Source: Cruorifilaria tuberocauda | Taxonomy: Eukaryota; Nematoda; Chromadorea; Rhabditida; Onchocercidae | Direction: 5' to 3' | Length of the DNA stretch: 11,350 nt | NCBI GenBank assembly: GCA_013365365.1 | Contig: JABVXU010001043.1 | Coordinates: 1-11,350, forward strand | Shown: piece after piece, positions 7,304-11,350 of the stretch | Layout of the letters: each line of letters opens with the position of its first letter | How positions within the stretch are numbered: the stretch's first letter is position 1 | The notes under the pieces: model-generated | What the model was told of the DNA's origin: nothing | Database searches by the model: none | What the model saw: only the letters and a program-made list of their open reading frames with translations | Translations under genes and position numbers: made by a program

Positions 7304-9175
7304 CTCTTCTGTATTTTTTGTTGAATCATGAGGAGGAAGTTTGAAACAAAAGTTATTATTTTTTTTGTTTTCATAATAATTTATTCATTTGATAATAATG
7401 AATGTTTCATTTATTTACTTTCGCCATACTCACAAATTATTAATTTTAATTCTTTCTTTGTTTTAACGAATTCTTTCTTCTCTTTTCGTTATAGTATGCA
7501 TAAACTTTTGTTGATTAGCTTTTAGTGAATTTTTCAATTTTTGGAATTTAATAAATATTTCGAAAAAGAAAAATTACTCAAAATGGTTTTTGCCAATTTA
7601 TTCATAGCGATTTGATTAATAGTAAATGAGTTCAAATTGTATAAATTGCACAGATTGTTTACTTTTAACGATTTTCAAATGTTTACGATTGTTAAGGTTA
7701 GGTTAAATTATTCATTAAATTCGAAAATGATGTTTGAAATTTGTCAAATGATAAATTTTGGAATAATTTTCAAATATATTTGATTTAAAATTCAACTATT
7801 GTTTATTCATTTATATTTATTAATTTATTTATATTTATTGATTTCTTATCAATTCATACTCATTTATATCACTTATTAACAATTGAATTTTAATTTCTTA
7901 TTAATTTATACTTATTTGTATCAATTACACTTATTATTAATTCAGTTTTTTGAGCTTGAATAAAATTAAATATAAGCGTGAAGTAATAGTTTTAGTAAAA
8001 ATAAAACTTTCAAGGTAATTTTTGTAGTCACACAAATGATTTAAATCAGTGATAAAAAGAAATTTGTGAATTTTTCACCGCTAATTTTCAAAGCATTTAA
8101 TTTTTTCATAAAATTTTTCCTTGATTAACGATGTTTGTAACAATGCTTGTAAATTGTTCAAGCTTAATAAATTTTTTCCCCTTCGCTAAAATTCCTTTCG
8201 TTTATTCATCGGAACATTTTAGGAAATTCGTTTCGTTATTTCTTTCATTCATTATTGCTTTTGAAAATTTTAAAAATTGAAATTTGAAAAAATTTCACTT
8301 TAATTCTTAAAAATGACGACATTTTAAACCTTTCAATTATTAAATTTGTTATTTTCTCAATTCAAATAATCTTTAATTTTGCACAAATTGTTTGTGTGAA
8401 CAATGCCTTAATTTAAATATCAAAATGATAGCGAATGGTAGAATGATAGGTTTAAACTTTGCTAAATAATAGCTTAAACTTTGCCGCAATGATAATAACA
8501 AAATCCCGAAAAAATAAATTTTGAAAAAATAAATTAAAATATGAAATATAAAATAATAGAAAGTATTAGCGGAAAATTATAGAAATTAGGTCATAAAAAT
8601 TTTTTTAGGTTTTTTATTCGTTCAAATTCTAATTTAAGTTAAAAATGAGCATTGAAAATTAAGAGACGAAAGAAACTTCACATAATTTAAGCGTAAAATT
8701 AAACATGAAATTTTATTAACATTGAAATTAGATGGAAAACTTTTGTTTTAATTTAATTAAAATTATGCAATTTAATAAAAGTGAAAGCTTTGGTTTTTGT
8801 TATGTATGCAGTAAAGTATGCATGCATTAGTAAAATATGCAGAAATTTTCAGTGTTGTATAATTTCAGGATATTTGAAATGTTTGTTTACCTGATTCATC
8901 TGATAATTAGTAATAAGTTAATAATAATAATTAATAAAGGTCAAAATAAGGACATTTTTGCAAAATTTTGAGCAAACATTCGTTTTGTTGAATACGGATT
9001 TTCAAAACAAAAAAGAATTCCATTCCTTTTTCTAGGTATTTTTTTTTTATTAGTAACATTCATTTCATGAGTTTGATGATAGAGTGAAAGGAAATTTCAA
9101 ATTTTAATTAATTTTAAAGAGTAAGACAATTTTGTCAGCATCGCTATTATTGTCGTGTTGTAGGATTTCTTTTCA
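7300..9175. other. AT-rich intergenic DNA, no gene recognised
   Basis: A 65-codon frame at 7328-7525 is hydrophobic and Phe/Ser/Asn-rich as expected from AT-rich noncoding DNA. At 7839-7950 a diverged tandem duplication with a period of about 52 bases (ATTTCTTATCAATTCATAC against ATTTCTTATTAATTTATAC) is visible. Near 8800-8835 TATGCA-type strings cluster. I found no RNA gene, terminal inverted repeats or reverse transcriptase remains. Confidence 0.45.
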
Positions 9176-9189
9176 TCTCTCTCTCTCTC
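9176..9189 (+). repeat. Short (TC)7 microsatellite
   Basis: Seven perfect TC units, the third of four GA/CT simple repeats in this window. Confidence 0.8.
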
Positions 9190-9310
9190 GCTTTAATTTT
9201 GTTTACAATTTTTAAAAATGAATAATTTCAGGATGGGGAAAGTAAGTAAAAGTGATTGATAAGAGTTTTTCATTTAAACTATACGATAAAATTTCACATT
9301 TATATATGTT

Positions 9311-9403
9311 CAATGTTTTATCATCATTCGTTTCAATTGATAATCTTAAATTCCTGAAATGGATAATATTTAAGAAGCGAAATTAATTCATTTTTTAATT
9401 ACT
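9311..9403. repeat. Flanking block, copy 1
   Basis: This segment begins CAATG(T/C)TTTATCATCATTCG and ends GCGAAATTAATTCATTTTTTAAT. It recurs 360 bases later at 9671-9787 in the same orientation. About six substitutions separate the first 52 bases, and the last 40 are nearly identical. The two copies bracket the 34-bp array. Confidence 0.85.
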
Positions 9404-9420
9404 GCTATACCATTAATAAT

Positions 9421-9668
9421 TATTACTATATTATTAATTATTATCACGTTTAATTATCACTATGTTATTAATCATTATCACGTTTAATTATTACTATGTT
9501 ATTAATCATTATCATGTTTAATTATTACTATGTTATCAATCATTATCATGTTTAATTATTACTATATTATTAATCATTATCATGTTTAATTATTACTATG
9601 TTATTAATCATTATCATATTTAATTATTACTATATTATTAATTATTATCATGTTTAACTATTACTATG
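9421..9668. repeat. 34-bp tandem array, about 7.3 units
   Basis: The anchor TTACTAT (TCACTAT in one unit) recurs with its C at 9426, 9460, 9494, 9528, 9562, 9596, 9630 and 9664, an exact 34-base step each time. The unit contains TTATTAATCATTATCATGTTTAATTA with one or two substitutions per copy. There are no unique spacers, so it is a minisatellite and not a CRISPR array. Strict spacing suggests recent expansion. Confidence 0.92.
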
Positions 9669-9670
9669 TG

Positions 9671-9787
9671 CAATGCTTTATCATCATTCGTTTTAATTGA
9701 TAATTTTAGATTCTTAAAATGGTTATTAACACTTTAACGTCTGATAATATTTAACAAGCGAAATTAATTCATTTTTTAATCATTACT
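9671..9787. repeat. Flanking block, copy 2 (21-base insertion)
   Basis: This matches 9311-9403, with a 21-base insertion after the ATGG at 9719-9722 (TTATTAACACTTTAACGTCTG). It is followed by a degraded ATTACT/TTATTAAT stretch to about 9850 that looks like the worn-out start of another array. Together with copy 1 it suggests that block plus array was duplicated as a larger unit. Confidence 0.8.
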
Positions 9788-9849
9788 TTTTATTAATTTA
9801 TTACTTTAATTATATCATTATTAATTATTACTATATTTAATTAATAGTA

Positions 9850-10650
9850 TTCCATTTGTATTTTCTTTTTCGTTGTCTTTTATATTTTCTCTTGTTTTAT
9901 CTCTTGGAATTTAATTCATCCTGATAAATTATGATAACGATAAAAGCCTGATAACGTGATAGTGATGGGAATTGAAGATTAATGCTGGTTTAAAAAGAAT
10001 TTCTTTGAAAAAACTTAAATCGAAATGATATCTATTGAATTTTCCATGATTCAGATTACAATCAACTTAATTAGCTAAATTACTTTTGTTATAAGAGAAA
10101 GACAAAAGAAATGGAAAGTTTCACACTTGACAAAAAAAAAAGTTGACAAGAATTTATAGTTTGACAGTTGACAAAAATGAGCTGAAGAAATACTGCTCTT
10201 TAATTGTTTTGTTCTTAGCAACGAAGAACTAAGGTGAAAGTTTATGACCTTTTCCTGCAAATATTTATCTAATTCATGAAATCAACATTGAGATTAGATT
10301 AACTTTAACAAAAAATTAAAGTTTATGAAGAGAAATGGCAAAAATACATCAACATGAAATGAATTTTACTCATTTCTATTTTTCATTCAACCAATTTACC
10401 TATGACCTCAATGATCTTAAATTGAAAAAAAAAGAACAATCATTTATCTTCAAGAAAATTATTAGTAATTAAAAAATGAAATTTTTTTAAATTTGTTTCT
10501 TTATTTCTCTTCTGAAAAAGAAAGGCAAACGGATGCTAAAATTTAATTTTAAAATTTAAATGAAATTTAAGCTTTTATAAATCATAGCTTCATTTCCTAC
10601 TATTTATTATTTATTTCTTTAATGATTTATTAAGCAGAAAAAAATATAAG
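9850..10650. other. AT-rich intergenic DNA, nothing recognised
   Basis: The only frame of note is 61 codons on the minus strand (10075-10260), rich in Ser, Leu and Phe, with no recognisable motif. A TTGACA-like string recurs four times at about 10127-10172, too short to interpret. No RNA gene was seen. Confidence 0.45.
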
Positions 10651-10655
10651 GAATT

Positions 10656-10708
10656 TTACGGATTTACGGATATTACGGATAGTTTCGAAATTTCAATTCT
10701 TCCGTAAT
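10656..10708. repeat. Triple TTACGGAT with inverted partner
   Basis: TTACGGAT occurs at 10656-10663, 10664-10671 and 10673-10680. ATTACGGA (10672-10679) is the exact reverse complement of TCCGTAAT (10701-10708), allowing an eight-pair hairpin with a 21-base loop. This could be a cluster of protein-binding sites or a chance local duplication. Confidence 0.5.
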
Positions 10709-10959
10709 TAAAATCGGAAATTAACAAGCGGAATTGCAGCATGGGAGGAGTTTTATTTGAATTGAAAACTTTGAAAGATTTATTTGAAGAAATGTCATTT
10801 AGGAATAAATTCATTTCATTCTTTTATTTATTTTGTAATACTTTGCTGCAAATATTTAATAAATTCAATTTTAAATCAAATATTATAATTTCCTAATAAT
10901 TTCAATTCCAAATTAAATTTTAATCACTGACAATTTAATTTGGTTAAATTGAATTTTTC

Positions 10960-11092
10960 AATTTGATTGGTTGAGTGGGCGTAGAAGGAAAGGAAGAAAT
11001 TTGAATTTTTTCTCGTTTCTCTTCTCTTTCTCCTTTTCCTCCCTTCTCTTGTCTTTCTCTCTCTCTCTCTCTCTCACTCTCTCTCTCTCTGA
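10960..11092 (+). promoter_or_regulatory. Promoter-like stretch with pyrimidine tract
   Basis: ATTGG (an inverted CCAAT box) at about 10963-10967 is followed by GTGGGCG (a GC-box/KLF-like motif) near 10975-10981 and then a long pyrimidine tract (about 11006-11090) ending in (TC)n. It mirrors the purine tract plus GC-richer patch upstream of the ABHD-family gene. It may serve a gene beyond the right edge on either strand; no start codon or exon in this window confirms that. Confidence 0.25.
11056..11090 (+). repeat. (TC)n microsatellite
   Basis: A TC run of about 35 bases with a single CA interruption, at the end of a longer pyrimidine-rich tract starting near 11006. Confidence 0.88.
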
Positions 11093-11292
11093 TCTTTAGA
11101 GAAACAATAAAAATATGAATTTCTTGAAGAAATATTTAAATGGGCTGTTCTGAGCTGTTTTGCTGTGCTGTGTATTCACTTTATCAGTTTATCACCTTAT
11201 CAATTTTTCTAACATCTTCCTTTTTTGTTCATAGCTAAATTTTTTAATGATAATATGATTTAATAGGTGCCCGATATATTTCATATGATCTT

Positions 11293-11350
11293 TAAAGCAT
11301 GTAGCTTAACATGCACTATAATACTAAAGCATGTAGCTTAACATGAACTA
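11293..11350. repeat. Start of a 32-bp tandem repeat at window edge
   Basis: TAAAGCATGTAGCTTAACATG occurs at 11293-11313 and again, identical, at 11325-11345, giving a 32-base period; the second unit is cut by the window end. Each unit contains the inverted repeat CATGT-AGCTTA-ACATG. It may be the first two units of a minisatellite or satellite array that continues to the right. Confidence 0.7.

Noticed and set aside
7328..7525. 65-codon hydrophobic open frame behind the TC microsatellite
   Set aside because: Phe/Ser/Asn/Ile-rich as expected by chance in AT-rich DNA; a signal-peptide-like start is not enough support.
7530..7545. AATTTTTGG string as an Sm site of a spliced-leader or snRNA gene
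   Set aside because: There is no spliced-leader 22-mer, no flanking stems and no proximal element; the string is expected by chance in AT-rich DNA.
9421..9668. CRISPR-like array
   Set aside because: The 34-bp units are contiguous with no unique spacers, and the window is eukaryotic.
10075..10260. 61-codon minus-strand open frame
   Set aside because: Composition and length fit chance and no motif is visible.
4103..11350. Degraded transposon or endogenous viral element
   Set aside because: I found no reverse transcriptase, transposase or capsid-like reading frame, no terminal inverted repeats and no long terminal repeats; the direct repeats seen are short and local.

Overview
The window looks like nuclear DNA of a nematode, most likely a filarial or other spirurid worm. 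It is strongly AT-rich and contains one nine-exon protein gene. Its introns are short to moderate (85-694 bases), mostly run GT...(T)TTCAG, and the gene start sits just behind a splice acceptor, as expected for a spliced-leader trans-spliced gene. The clade is inferred from composition and intron style, not from a species-specific marker.

Layout. 1-1221: AT-rich upstream DNA with a GA-rich purine tract and a short GC-richer patch (about 530-700). 1223-4102 (+): a complete ABHD4/ABHD5-family alpha/beta hydrolase gene. I assembled nine coding exons with consistent phases: 1245-1300, 1995-2097, 2331-2496, 2618-2749, 2941-3050, 3172-3259, 3345-3519, 3713-3833 and 3959-4102. The product has 364 residues. 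It carries the family oxyanion HGF motif, the nucleophile elbow GHSFG (Ser151), Asp298, His324, the HX4D motif His324-Asp329 and the family signature GWAKRPML. 4103-11350: about 7.2 kb with no recognisable protein gene. It contains several tandem and dispersed repeats: a 53-bp hairpin-bearing pair near 6091-6192, a 34-bp array at 9421-9668 between two copies of a ~100-bp block, and the start of a 32-bp repeat at the right edge. It also contains CT microsatellites and a GC-richer patch at 6841-6911. A pyrimidine tract with CCAAT- and GC-box-like sequences at 10960-11090 might belong to a gene beyond the right edge.

Biology. The single gene should act in neutral-lipid mobilisation. Vertebrate ABHD5 (CGI-58) sits on lipid droplets and activates the triglyceride lipase ATGL, while its paralogue ABHD4 hydrolyses N-acyl phospholipids. 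This protein combines features of both. It keeps the catalytic serine that ABHD5 has lost, yet at the two positions reported to separate ATGL-activating ABHD5 from ABHD4 it has Lys and Gly, nearer to ABHD5. The gene may also be controlled at translation, because two upstream AUGs, one of them a bare start-stop, lie between the presumed leader acceptor and the main start. No undescribed multi-gene system is visible here; the most interesting items are this hybrid active site, the uORF arrangement and the repeat architecture of the downstream tract.
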